From Excoecaria cochinchinensis (Eukaryota; Streptophyta; Magnoliopsida; Malpighiales; Euphorbiaceae): a DNA stretch of 64,000 bases. The notes beneath the pieces were generated by a model that had not been told where the DNA came from, ran no database searches, and saw only the letters and a list, made by a program, of their open reading frames with translations. Below are positions 34,176 to 44,832 of this stretch, piece by piece. How positions within the stretch are numbered: position 1 is the first letter of the stretch; every line of letters starts with the position of its first letter. The stretch covers positions 25,195,001-25,259,000 of the forward strand of contig CANTUQ010000101.1 of NCBI GenBank assembly GCA_947683425.1. The letters run 5' to 3'. Made by a program: the position numbers and the translations under genes.

Positions 34176-36075
34176 TAAATGTTAAATTTGATTTCACTAA
34201 CGAAAATTTTGGAGAAAGGAGTTTTCATAATGATGAAACAGGTTTTGAAAAAGAAAAAGATAAAGAAGAACAAAATGCTAAAACAAAGAAGTCACCAGAT
34301 CAGCAGATAGATTCGGATGATAGAATTCTGAAACAAAATCAAGATGCTGAAAATGATTCAGAAGTTCGGATAGAAAATGAACAAAAAAATCAGACAGAAC
34401 AGTAATCTAAGCAACCAACAGAATTGCCTAAAGATTGGAGATTCCACAAGTATCACCCAAAGGACAATCTATTAACTGATCCCTCTCAGAAAATGATGAC
34501 AAGAAGAGCCATGCGTGAATATTGTGGTAATGTTGCCTTTGTCTCTCAACTTGAACAAAAAAATTATACTGATACTAAAAATGACGAGAATTGGATCATT
34601 GTTATGCAAGAAGAGTTAAATCAATTTGAAAGAAATAAAGTTTGAAATTTGGTTCCTAGACCCTCAAACTGTTCTATTATTGGAACAAAATGGGTGTTTA
34701 GAAATAAGTTGGATGAGTAAGGTAATGTTGCCAGAAATAAGGCCAGATTGGTAGCTCAAGGCTACAATCAAGAGAAGGGTATAGATTTCGATGAAACTTT
34801 TGCACTTGTTGCTAGATTAGAAGCAATTAGAATTTTGCACGCATTTGCATGTTTCAAAAATTTTAGATTATATCAAATGGATATTAAAAGCGTTTTTTTA
34901 ATGGTTTATTAAATGAGGAAGTTTATGTTGAACAATCTCCAAGTTTTAAAAATTTTGAACATCCAAATTTTGTTTACAAACTTAAAAAGGCTTTATATAG
35001 TTTGAAACAAGCTCCCAGAGCTTAGTATGAAAGATTAAGTTATTTTTTGCTTGCTCATGGTTTTAACAGAGGAAAAGTAGACACTACTCTCTTTATAAAG
35101 CATAAATTATCTCATATTTTGATTGTTCAAATTTATGTAGATGATATTATTTTTGGTTCTACTAACGCTTCCTTATGTAAAGAGTTTGAAGTTATTATGA
35201 AAAAGGAATTCGAAATGAGCATGATGGGTGAGTTAACGTTTTCCTTGGGACTCCAAATCAAGCAATGTAGAAATGGTATCTTCATAAGTCAATCGAAGTA
35301 CACTAAAAAATTGCTGAAGAAATTTAAGATATCTGAGGCAAAATCTATCGGCACTCCTATGAGCTCAACTATAAAGATTGACAAAGATAAAAAAGGCAAA
35401 AATGTTAAATAAAAGTTGTATCGATGTATGATTGAGTCAGTGCTATACTTAACAGCAAGAAGACCTGACATTCATTTTAGTGTATGTCTATGTGCATGTT
35501 TTCAATCAGCTCCAATGGAATCACACCTGTCTACAGTTAAAAGAATTCTGAGATATCTAAATGGAACTCAGAAATCGGGACTTTGGTATCCAAAGAATAC
35601 ATCTTTTGATCTTATTGGGTATTCAAATGCTGATTATGCTGGCCGTAGAATTGACAGAAAAAGTACTTCAGGTGCTTATCATTTTCTGGGAAATTCGCTT
35701 ATCACGTGGTTAAGCAGAAAATAGAATTCTATGGCATTATCTACAACAGAGGTAGAATATATAGCAACTGGTGGATGTGTAGCTCAAATTCTGTGGATCA
35801 GACAGCAATTGAAGGACTATGAAATATAATTTGACAATATTTCAATATTCTGTGATAATACAAGTGCTATAAATCTAACCAAGAATCCTTTTCTGCATTC
35901 AAGAATAAAGCACATTGAAATTAGGCATCACTTTATTCGAGATCATGTGCAAAGAGGAGATATTTTGTTGAAATGTGTTCCTACTAAAAATTAGATAGCT
36001 GATATCTTCACCAAGCCTCTCAAAAAAGCTAGATTCTGTCAGTTAAGAAAGTTAGAAATTGGTATATCAGAAATT
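34176..36075 (+). pseudogene. Copia-B reverse transcriptase and RNase H
   Basis: After an acidic linker (DWRFHKYHPKDNLL, MMTRRAMREYCGNVAFVSQ), RT follows in several frames with LVAQGYNQEKG, LKQAPRA and IYVDDIIFGSTN (an intact YVDD box near 35137-35160). GELTFSLGLQIKQ comes next. RNase H follows (YSNADYAGRRIDRKSTSGAYHFLG; HSRIKHIEIRHHFIRD; ADIFTKPLKKA). In-frame stops at about 34645, 35025, 35410 and 35725 disable it. Confidence 0.88.
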
Positions 36076-36282
36076 TAATTTTCTGATGAGATACGTTTTT
36101 TAACTAAATTCTGATAAGAAAATCTGGTAGTAATATATGAAATATGTATAAAAATCTCTTTGTCGTACAAAATATATTTATCATTTATTGGTGCCTGAAT
36201 ATATGGATTTGTTTTTCTCCATCTTCTGACAAATATTGAACATGATATGATGGATTGAGTGCTGCAGTTGATAAAATATACA

Positions 36283-36326
36283 TATATATCTATATCTACA
36301 TACATACATACACACACATATATATT
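36283..36326. repeat. AT/CATA microsatellite at the Copia-B edge
   Basis: Mixed tatc, cata and cacaca repeats separate the truncated Copia-B from the first unit of the tandem duplication. The Copia-B break lies in or next to it. Confidence 0.8.
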
Positions 36327-37308
36327 GTGAGAAGCATGAAGCTTGAAGTGGAAGACATGGGATTTTTGATTAAGTAGAAGTGGCAGCGAATACAGTAGCA
36401 CAAACATGGCATGTATATGGTCATATTGGATGACGAGGATTTATGCCTTATGTAAGATAAGAATGAGTTTGTAATTAAACTAGGTATTAACTATTGTATT
36501 ATGATTGAGTGTCTTACTGTATCATTGAATGTTTAAATGCAAAAAATTTTTACTGAATTGCGTATTGTAGCTTAACATAGCGACAGTAGTTTAACGGGAT
36601 AACTGAGATATCCAATTACTGTACGTATAGTGTAGTATTATAAGAGTGTTACAATATCCTTTTGTTGATATATGATATTTTTATGATACATTATGAGAAG
36701 TACTTGTTTAAAAGTATTAAAGAATGATTTACGAATATGATACCGACTCGATAAATTATAATTTTTCTAACTTATTTATTATAATATTTATATGTGGATT
36801 AAACATTTTTCTTGTTTCCTTCCATAATTTCTTTATCTCCTTATTTTAGTATTTGTACTCACCCATTTAAATTTAATATTTCAAATGTAGATAATTTATA
36901 TTATTTTGATAATACATCTTTGTGGGTAAAGGATGGTGGAGTTTGAATTATGATCAAATGAGAAAATAGCAAAACTCTCAGCCAGTTGAATTACATGTAA
37001 TTGGGTGGTCGAATATTAATGTATTTTCAAATGCAACTAAAAATTATAATTCACACAAAATATTAGTTTACATTTTAATCAATGGCACCTAAATAACTTA
37101 CATGATTTAGTTATTTCTTACTGGTTATCTAGAATTACTTCAATAATTAATTACTACTTATCACATCATCATTGGTTGGATTCTAATGTTTTGAATCGTT
37201 TTAGAGGTTGTAACTTGCAATTGCCATTATTTAGATATCAAAGTTTGTTTAATAAACATACACGTTATTTGTGTGGTTTTACAAGCATTAGTACCTTATT
37301 TTTAATCG

Positions 37309-37315
37309 TATATAA
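37309..37315 (+). promoter_or_regulatory. TATA box of cysteine-rich peptide gene, copy 1
   Basis: The motif tatataa lies 64 bp before the ATG at 37379, a normal spacing for a plant core promoter with a 5' leader of about 35-40 bp. The same motif is kept in copy 2. Confidence 0.6.
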
Positions 37316-37378
37316 GTACTTAATGTTTATTATATGAAACACAAAACTAAAAAATAAAAATAAAAAGGATTAGAAGAA

Positions 37379-37600
37379 ATGGCTTATCAAAAGAAAATTG
37401 CTTTGCTCTGTGTCTTGGCAACAATTATGGTGATGACGTCAATGGGAGATAGAAATGAAAAAATTAAGGCATGCATACAAGATTGCATACCTAAATGTGT
37501 GGAAGAGACATCTGGAGATCTAAATCAGTGTGATAATGTATGCCATTTCTTTTGCAATTCATTACCTCGCGGTGGTATTGGTTCTATTGGAGAACATTGA
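37379..37600 (+). CDS. small secreted cysteine-rich peptide, copy 1
   Basis: A 73-residue single-exon protein. Residues 1-23 form a classic signal peptide (MAYQKK, then a hydrophobic IALLCVLATIMVMTSMG core), so it is predicted to enter the secretory pathway. The mature part has six cysteines as two C-x3-C-x3-C triplets separated by ten residues (CIQDCIPKC ... CDNVCHFFC), followed by a Gly-rich tail. Paired C-x3-C motifs recall alpha-hairpinin and thionin-like defence peptides, in which two helices are linked by disulfides. The extra cysteine in each helix would allow three bridges. I do not recognise a named family. A TATA box lies upstream and aataaa-type signals near 37720. Copy 2 differs by one residue (Ile70 to Ser). 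Confidence 0.8.
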   Translation: MAYQKKIALLCVLATIMVMTSMGDRNEKIKACIQDCIPKCVEETSGDLNQCDNVCHFFCNSLPRGGIGSIGEH

Positions 37601-37719
37601 CTCTAAATTAATTAATATTGGAATATTAATGCAGAAATATTAATATTGGCATTTTGCAACTTTGGTTATATATATATATATGTAATTAAGTATCGATAAT
37701 AATGTACTTTGCTTGAATG

Positions 37720-37733
37720 AATAATAAACTATT
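37720..37733 (+). terminator. putative polyadenylation signal, copy 1
   Basis: gaataataaactat contains an AATAAA-like element about 120 bp after the peptide stop codon. The same string is present in copy 2. Confidence 0.4.
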
Positions 37734-37821
37734 GAGATTTCGTATTTTTCTTATTTTTATTTTTTCATTCATTACAATGCAATTAATTTTGGTATTTTAG
37801 AGTTGCTATCTAACTCCTATC

Positions 37822-38503
37822 TAGTGGTGAGTATGGTCGGTTAACCGGTCCATGATGCCCAATCCATTAACCAGTCTATTAATATCGGTTTTTTGAAATT
37901 TCAGTCCATTAACCAGTCCATTACAATCGGTTAACCAGTCCATCGGTTTCGGATTTTCGGATCGGTTACTCAATATTTTTCGGTTAACCACTATAATTAT
38001 AAATATATTCATAAATAAAATTAAAATGTTCAATATACTTAAAAATTAAAATTTTTTCACTATAATATAACATTATTGTTGTTAAAATAAAAATATTTGG
38101 TGGATATAAGCAAATTTGTTTTTAAAAATTAATATTTAATAAGTAAATATATTAACCGGTTCATAATCACTTTTAATTAGATAAATTGTTATACTTACTA
38201 ATAGCCAATTAAAAAAACTTAAAAACTTAAAAATAATTTGTATAATCAAAAAAAAGTATATGATCACCTTTAATTAAGATAAATTGTTATAAATTATTAA
38301 AAAATTAATAAACCAACTAAAAATTCGGTTTCGGTTCGGTTAACCAGTCATATGAGTCAAAAACCATTAACCAGTACATTAATATAGGTTTTTTCAAGAT
38401 ACTAACCATTAACCAGTCTATTACAATCGGTTAACCAGTTTATCGGTTCGGTTTTGATTTTTTTTTTGTTAGCCAAGTCAATCGATTTTTTTGTTCACCC
38501 ATA
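37822..38503. mobile_element. hAT-type MITE, copy 1
   Basis: The 682-bp insert starts tagtggtgagtatgg and ends gttcacccata. It is flanked by 8-bp near-duplicates CTCCTATC (37814-37821) and CTCTTATC (38504-38511). Termini resembling TAGGGGTGAxC and an 8-bp duplication indicate a non-autonomous hAT element. Inside, cggttaacc and 'ccattaaccagt' motifs recur many times on both strands. No coding capacity is seen. It was present before the tandem duplication. Confidence 0.8.
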
Positions 38504-39768
38504 CTCTTATCACCTATAGTTTTAAAAGAATGCTGCAAATTGAAATACATTCTTCACAATATTCAAAAGTGAAAGGTGCATATAAGCTTTTAAAATTTGA
38601 TAAAATGTATAATTTCTATCCTTAATATTTATTTTTTTCACAATATTGTCCTCGATATTTCAAATTTAGAACAATTTTACTCATGGTCAAATATTTCGTT
38701 AATTTTGATCAATTCTATTTATTAACGTGATAATTTGGTCAACTCACACTCAATTATTTATCTCTATGTGTCACATTTCAATATTTTTCTTTGCTATAAA
38801 AACTTACAGCGTGAGAAGCATGAAGCTTGAAGTGGAAGACATGGGATTTTTGATTAAGTAGAAGTGGCAGCGAATACGGTAGCACAAACATGGCATGTAT
38901 ATGGTCATATTGGATGACGAGGATTTATGCCTTATGTAAGATAAGAATGAGTTTGTAATTAAACTAGGTATTAACTATTGTATTATGATTGAGTGTCTTA
39001 CTGTATCATTGAATGTTTAAATGCAATAAATTTTTACTGAATTGCATATTGTAGCTTTACATAACGACAGTAGTTTAACGGGATAATTGAGATATCCAAT
39101 TACTGTATGTATAGTGTAGTATTATAAGAGTGTTACAATATCCTTTTGTTGATATATGATATTTTTATGATACATTATGAGAAGTACTTGTTTAAAAGTA
39201 TTAAAGAATGATTTACGAATATGATACCGACTCGATAAATTATAATTTTTCTAACTTATTTATTATAATATTTATATGTGGATTAAACATTTTTCTTGTT
39301 TCCTTCCATAATTTCTTTATCTCCTTATTTTAGTATTTGTACTCACCCATTTAAATTTAATATTTCAAATGTAGATAATTTATATTATTTTGATAATACA
39401 TCTTTGTGGGTAAAGGATGGTGGAGTTTGAATTATGATCAAATGAGAAAATAGCAAAACTCTCAGCCAGTTGAATTACATGTAATTGGGTGGTCGAATAT
39501 TAATGTATTTTCAAATGCAACTAAAAATTATAATTCACACAAAATATTAGTTTACATTTTAATCAATGGCACCTAAATGACTTACATGATTTAGTTATTT
39601 CTTACTGGTTATCTAGAATTACTTCAATATTTAATTACTACTTATCACATCATCATTGGTTGGATTCTAATGTTTTGAATCGTTTTAGAGGTTGTAACTT
39701 GCAATTGCCATTATTTAGATATCAAAGTTTGTTTAATAAACATACACGTCACTACAAGAAAATCAATT

Positions 39769-40135
39769 TTTAGCGACGGAAATTCAGCGACGGAATATAT
39801 ACCGTCGCTAAATAGCGACGGTAAATATATTCCGTCGCTAAAAATGGCGGGAGTATTTTCCCTCCAAAATTAACGACGGAAAATTTTTGCATCGCTAATT
39901 GTTGGAATTTTTCCGTCGCTAAAAAAATATATTATTAATAATAATATATTTTTAGCGACGGAAATTGTACTCCGTCGCTAATTTTAGCGACGGTAATTTT
40001 TTTCCGTCGCTAAAAAAATATTATTAATTATAATATATTTTTTAGCGACGGAATTCATATTCGTCGCTAATATTAGCGACGGATATTCAATATCCGTCGC
40101 TAAAATTAGCGACGGATTATATTTCCGTCGCTAAA
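39769..40135. repeat. left subterminal array of CACTA-1 (tagcgacgg)
   Basis: About 17 copies of tagcgacgg or its complement ccgtcgcta alternate in opposing pairs, so the arm can fold into repeated hairpins. In CACTA elements such subterminal motifs bind the transposase-associated protein (family knowledge). The same motif forms the arm of CACTA-2 at 62044. Confidence 0.9.
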
Positions 40136-40179
40136 AATTTCATGTATAATAAAAACTTCTGACTTTTCTTTTTTCCTTC

Positions 40180-40620
40180 CTCCCTCATCTCTCTCGCGCG
40201 CTCAACCACCCCTCTCCGCCGACCTCGCCGCCCCCTTCGCCCCTCTCTCTCTCTCTCGCGCGCTCGCCCACCCCTCTCCGCCGCCCCTCTTCGCCCTTCT
40301 CTCTCGCGCGCGCTCGCCCACCCCTCTCCGCCGCCCCCCTTCGCCCTTCTCTCTCTCTCGCGCGCTCGCCCAAGCTGCCCTCGCCGCCGCTCTCGGCCCA
40401 GCGGCGCTCGCCGCCACCCTCCTCCCCTCTCTCTCTCTGACGCTCGCGTACCAGATCTGCTTCGCCTCCCTCACGAGTCAGATCTGCTCCGCCTCACTCG
40501 CAAGCCAGATCTGCTCCACCTCCCTTACGCGCGTCAGATCTGCGCCACCTCCCTCTCCGCGCCCTCGCCGGTCGCCGCTCCTCCCTGGCCATGGCTGCTC
40601 TTCACCGGTCAGTGAGTCTG
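40180..40620. other. C/T-rich block with tandem repeats inside CACTA-1
   Basis: This GC-rich island contains about three tandem units of roughly 50 bp (gcgcgctcgcccacccctct...) at 40196-40358. About four cagatctgc(t/g)cc units follow at 40455-40550, and then ccatggctgctcttcacc at 40590. It resembles a 5' UTR with a short first exon ending at a possible donor (gtcagt), as seen when CACTA elements capture gene pieces. Open frames through it are low-complexity and not convincing as protein. Confidence 0.5.
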
Positions 40621-40909
40621 CTCTCCCATATTTTTATTTATTTATTTAATCATTATATATAATTGATTATTTGTGTAGTTGATCCACAAATTGCTCAAAA
40701 TCTTGTTGGTTTCTGGAAATTGGGATAAATTGACCATAAGTCCATGTAGTGTGCTAATTTGGTCATCTGTTCTTTATTTAAAATTCACAAAATTAACAAG
40801 AATATGGAGAGCAACAAAATGACACTATTAAATATAGAATTGAAAACCTAAATGCTCTACACCATTTGCTAATAATAATACTAATTTTTTGAAGTTGATG
40901 TTGAATATT

Positions 40910-41056
40910 GTGGTGGCTTGGTACTCGATATTGAAACAAGATTGGAAGTTCAAAATCTTCCAACGGATATGGTGGATACAAATTCAGGAAAGCAACTAAA
41001 TGCTGAAGGCACTGTTGATTTGCAAGAGCAGAGGAATGAAGGAAATACAAAACTTG
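40910..41056 (+). other. exon-like segment in CACTA-1
   Basis: An open stretch reads LDIETRLEVQNLPTDMVD and then ...VDLQEQRNEGNTKL. It ends at aaacttg|gtatgt, a good donor-like site. The protein is not recognised. It could be a remnant of an element-encoded second protein or captured host exon. The rest of 41060-42700 is AT-rich with no gene seen, apart from a TA run at 41331-41356. Confidence 0.3.
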
Positions 41057-41321
41057 GTATGTATAAATGTATACTGATTTGGCTTTTATATGCACGTGCT
41101 GTATACGCTTTCCAAATTATTACAAGGCATAGAATGCATTCTGGATAATGTTATAATCCATCCTTATTATGATAGGTACACTTAGATTGTGAAGTTTCTA
41201 ATGAAATGCAGATTGTGAAATAAGCATCCAATAAAATACTGTTTAATTTTGCTTTAAACCATTGTTGCTGTCAACATCATTAAGGCTATTTGATCTGAAT
41301 GGTGTAAAACACATGGACGGA

Positions 41322-41357
<36 letters not shown>

Positions 41358-42705
41358 CAGTTCATGTATTTAAATGGCTATGGTTCGTATACTTATTATA
41401 TATGTGATATATCTATATGTTTATCTCATTCATGAAATTCGGAAAAGAGTTGGATTTTATTTCTCTTCTATCTTTGTACCAAACTATAACACCATAGGCC
41501 CACCTAAATTCAAATTATTAATTTTGTGGGTGAGAGAGCTAAATCAAATTATATTTATATTAAGTACTCTATTTCTAGGAAGAAAATAAAATAAATGGCA
41601 AGGAACAAAATTTTGCAGTTTTTATAGGTTGATATTGATGTACTTTCCATGGCAATCATATTTACTATAAGATAAGATACATTCCTCATTCCAGACCCAT
41701 TTTTAACGTATTAGAAACAAGGTAGTTGATATTTTGATAGAATAATACAAATTAAAATTTCATGACAGAAGGCTTGCAATGAGTTTGATGTATTAAACTA
41801 TATGCTATTATTATGATGTACATATGATAACCACCTCTCTTATTAACTCGTTTTTATTATATTGATGGGATTAATCAACAGCTAGCTCTAATTGTGTTGG
41901 ATGTTTTATTCAGTAATCAGACAATATGTGGGTTGTTTACGTAACATAATAATGCGGACGTTTTTTAATTAATTTAGATAATAATTAATTTCACATGCTC
42001 TTGATTGTTGTTATTAGATATACATACATATCATACTGTCTTACGAGTTTCAAACTCTATACATGCTGAGAATTGAAAGTTGTGGGTTACAATATCTTCT
42101 TCTGTATCTGTACCCTTAATTTTATCAAGTGTATAACAGTGCTGACATTTTCAAAAATATTAATAGAACTTTCATAAACTTCCAGTATTATTCTGTCAAA
42201 TGTTCTGATTTTGGAGAGGAAAGTAAATTGCATTATTTTTCCTTTGTGAAGTTTGTTATATATAATAAGTTGTTAATTAAGGTCTCCATTTCTATTAGAA
42301 AAGGATAACTTTAGGACTTAATAAATTATAATTGAAATATTTAGGCACAATACAACAAATACAAAAAGTTTAGAGGTTAAGTCTGATATAGTATTTTGTA
42401 TGATTTACATTATCCGTTTTTTGAGAATATAATGCTAGATTTTAAAGGTTTAATTTAATTTACTTCAAAAATATTTCACATCATTCTATATTTGATTAAT
42501 TTTTTGTTTCTGTCTTTGTTAATTTTGTCACTTGTGTGTGTGCGCGCGCTTATCCCTGTATTTGTCATTATCTATATTTGTCACTTATGTATATGCATGA
42601 ATTGGTTTGTGAAGTTTTGCATGTTAAATGCATATGGGAATTTAAATTAGATAACAAATTACTGGAATATGAGAAATGGGATTTTTTTTTATTAGCATTT
42701 TTAAA

Positions 42706-43170
42706 TTACCGACGGAATACCGACGGAAACTTCCGTCGGTACAAAAAAAATATCGAATTTTTCCCGACGGAATAGTAATTTCCGTCGGGAAATTACCGAC
42801 GGAAATTACTATTCCGTCGGGATTTTTTTATTAGCATTTTAAAATTACCGACGGAAACTTCCGTCAGTAAAAAAAATATCGAATTTTTCCCGACGGAATA
42901 GTAATTTCCGTCGGGAAATTACCGACGGAAATTACTATTCCGTCGGGAAAAATAAAAAAAAATCTAAATTTTCCCGACGGAATTTAACTTCCGTCGGTAA
43001 TTTCCCGACGGAAATTACTATTCCGTCGGGAATTTTTCCGACGGAATATGATATTCCGTCGGGAAAATTGCCGACGGAATATCATATTCCGTCGGAAAAT
43101 TTTGCCTACGGTCATTTAATTTCCCGACGGAAATTCTTGACTTTCCGTCGGGAATTTCCGTCGGGAAACT
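42706..43170. repeat. right subterminal array of CACTA-1 (ccgacggaa)
   Basis: About 25 copies of ccgacgga or tccgtcgg are arranged as inverted pairs. Several longer units are nearly identical, such as cccgacggaatagtaatttc at about 42762, 42889 and elsewhere. The core differs from the left arm (ccgacgg versus gcgacgg), although the outermost 15 bp are identical. Confidence 0.9.
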
Positions 43171-43233
43171 CCGATTTTCTTGTAGTGCGTTATTTGTCTG
43201 GTTTTACAACCATTAGTACCTTATTTTTAATCG

Positions 43234-43240
43234 TATATAA
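43234..43240 (+). promoter_or_regulatory. TATA box of cysteine-rich peptide gene, copy 2
   Basis: Same tatataa motif as in copy 1, here 64 bp before the ATG at 43304. CACTA-1 ends at 43187, 46 bp upstream of this box, so everything beyond the core promoter has been displaced by 3.4 kb. Confidence 0.6.
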
Positions 43241-43303
43241 GTACTTAATGTTTATTATATGAAACACAAAACTAAAAAATAAAAATAAAAAGGATTAGAA
43301 GAA

Positions 43304-43525
43304 ATGGCTTATCAAAAGAAAATTGCTTTGCTCTGTGTCTTGGCAACAATTATGGTGATGACGTCAATGGGAGATAGAAATGAAAAAATTAAGGCATGCA
43401 TACAAGATTGCATACCTAAATGTGTGGAAGAGACATCTGGAGATCTAAATCAGTGTGATAATGTATGCCATTTCTTTTGCAATTCATTACCTCGCGGTGG
43501 TATTGGTTCTAGTGGAGAACATTGA
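43304..43525 (+). CDS. small secreted cysteine-rich peptide, copy 2
   Basis: The 73-residue product is identical to copy 1 except Ser for Ile at residue 70, in the Gly-rich tail. Signal peptide, both C-x3-C-x3-C triplets and leader sequence are unchanged, which suggests a recent duplication or purifying selection. The upstream sequence differs sharply: the CACTA-1 right arm, full of ccgacggaa hairpins, starts 117 bp before the ATG. Expression of this copy may therefore be altered or silenced by element methylation (inference). After the stop, a long TA run (43592-43661) lies in the 3' region before the aataaa-like signal near 43702. Confidence 0.8.
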   Translation: MAYQKKIALLCVLATIMVMTSMGDRNEKIKACIQDCIPKCVEETSGDLNQCDNVCHFFCNSLPRGGIGSSGEH

Positions 43526-43587
43526 CTCCAAATTAATTAATATTGGAATATTAATGCAGAAATATTAATATTGGTTTGCAACTTTGG

Positions 43588-43591
<4 letters not shown>

Positions 43592-43661
<70 letters not shown>
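43592..43661. repeat. TA microsatellite in the 3' region of peptide gene copy 2
   Basis: An uninterrupted run of about 70 bp of TA. The same place in copy 1 (37669-37680) has about 12 bp, so it expanded or contracted after the duplication. Confidence 0.95.
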
Positions 43662-43664
<3 letters not shown>

Positions 43665-43801
43665 ATTAAGTATCGATAATAATGTACTTTGCTTGAATGA
43701 ATAATAAACTATTGAGATTTCGTATTTTTCTTATTTTTATTTTTTCATTCATTACTATGCAATTAATTTTGGTATTTTAGAGTTGCTATCTAACTCCTAT
43801 C

Positions 43802-44486
43802 TAGTGGTGAGTATGGTTGGTTAACCGGTCCATGAAACCCAATCCATTAACCAGTCTATTAATATCGGTTTTTTGAAATTTCAGTCCATTAATCAGTCTA
43901 TTACCATCGGTTAACCAGTCTATCGGTTTCGGATTTTCGGATCGGTTACTCAATATTTTTCGGTGAACTACTATAATTATAAATATATTTATAAATAAAA
44001 TTAAAATATTCAATATACTTAAAAATTAAAATTTTTTCACTATAATATAACATTATTGTTGTTAAAATAAAAATATTTGGTGGATATAAGCAAATTTGTT
44101 TTTAAAAATTAATATTTAATAAGTAAATATATTAACCGGTTCATAATCACTTTTAATTAGATAAATTGTTATACTTACTAATAGCCAATTAAAAAAACTT
44201 AAAAACTTAAAAATAATTTGTATAATGAAAAAAAAGTACACGATCACCTTTAATTAGAATAAATTGTTATAAATTATTAAAAAATTAATAAACCAACTAA
44301 AAATTCGGTTTCGGTTCGGTTAACCAGTTATATAAGTCAAAAACCATTAACCAGTATATTAATATCGGTTTTTCTAAAACACTAACCATTAACCAGTCTA
44401 TTACAATCGGTTAACCAGTTTATCGGTTCAGTTTCGAATTTTTTTTTTTTGTTAGCCAAGTCAATCGATTTTTTTGTTCACCCCTA
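43802..44486. mobile_element. hAT-type MITE, copy 2
   Basis: This is the 685-bp counterpart of 37822-38503. It ends gttcacccctA, closer to the expected TAGGGGTGAAC terminus, and is flanked by CTCCTATC (43794-43801) and CTCTTATC (44487-44494). It keeps the reiterated cggttaaccagt motifs. Confidence 0.8.
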
Positions 44487-44791
44487 CTCTTATCACCTAT
44501 AGTTTTAAAAGAATGCTGCAAATTGAAATACATTCTTCACAATATTCAAAAGTGAAAGGTGCATATAAGCTTTTAAAATTTGATAAAATGTATAATTTCT
44601 ATCCTTAATATTTATTTTTTTCACAATATTGTCCTCGATATTTCAAATTTAGAACAATTTTACTCCGGGTCAAATATTTCGTTAATTTTGATCAATTCTA
44701 TTTATTAACGTGATAATTTGCTCAACTCACACTCAATTATTTATCTCTATGTGTCACATTTCAATATTTTTCTTTGATATAAAAACTTACA

Positions 44792-44832
44792 GCATGCCAT
44801 CACTACTCATTCCTCTCTTATTGTGATGGCAT
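44792..44832. repeat. 12-bp perfect inverted repeat
   Basis: gcatgccatcac and gtgatggcatgc are separated by about 17 bp (tactcattcctctctta). The left arm overlaps the right edge of the tandem duplication, so it may mark a former transposon end or the break site. Confidence 0.75.

Larger units (their letters stand above)
31232..36282 (+). mobile_element. truncated Sirevirus-like Copia element ('Copia-B')
   Basis: A plus-strand relative of Copia-A carries gag, protease, integrase, RT and RNase H. It lacks a direct-orientation 5' LTR, and it stops at about 36282, at the position matching Copia-A 9195. The extra ORF and 3' LTR are therefore missing. Numerous stops, frameshifts and an integrase deletion show it is dead. 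Its 5' junction contains a 19-bp copy (31232-31250) of its own integrase sequence at 33552-33570. Confidence 0.88.
36327..38810 (+). repeat. tandem duplication, copy 1 (2,484 bp)
   Basis: The unit starts gtgagaagcatgaagcttga and ends aaaacttacagc. It is repeated directly from 38811. It carries a TATA box, a cysteine-rich peptide gene and a hAT-type MITE. Copies differ by scattered substitutions only (about 1-2% by eye), apart from a longer TA run and the CACTA insert in copy 2. This copy keeps the empty CACTA target catacacgttatttg near 37260. Confidence 0.95.
39750..43187. mobile_element. non-autonomous CACTA element ('CACTA-1')
   Basis: Both ends carry CACTACAAGAAAATC as inverted terminal repeats. 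The element is flanked by the 3-bp duplication CGT (39747-39749 and 43188-43190), and copy 1 of the tandem duplication shows the uninterrupted site. The subterminal arrays differ: the left has tagcgacgg motifs (39769-40135) and the right has ccgacggaa motifs (42706-43170). The middle holds a C/T-rich, exon-like block (40180-40620) and AT-rich DNA. No transposase is recognised, so it must be moved in trans. Confidence 0.95.
38811..44793 (+). repeat. tandem duplication, copy 2 (with CACTA insertion)
   Basis: It starts gtgagaagcatgaagcttga and ends aaaacttacagc, then unrelated sequence begins (atgccatcac). Without the 3,438-bp CACTA element and its duplicated CGT it matches copy 1, apart from a TA run of roughly 70 bp at 43592-43661 (about 12 bp in copy 1). 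Confidence 0.95.

Noticed and set aside
37821..38033. 70-codon minus-strand frame after each peptide gene (also 43801-44013)
   Set aside because: It lies inside a hAT-type MITE and reads its reiterated ggttaacc motifs.
39769..40135. gcgacgg repeat array as CRISPR or satellite
   Set aside because: It forms the subterminal arm of a CACTA element with confirmed terminal repeats and target duplication.
40185..40474. Arg/Glu/Gly/Ala-rich open frames on the minus strand
   Set aside because: Low-complexity reading of a C/T-rich tandem repeat with no domain.
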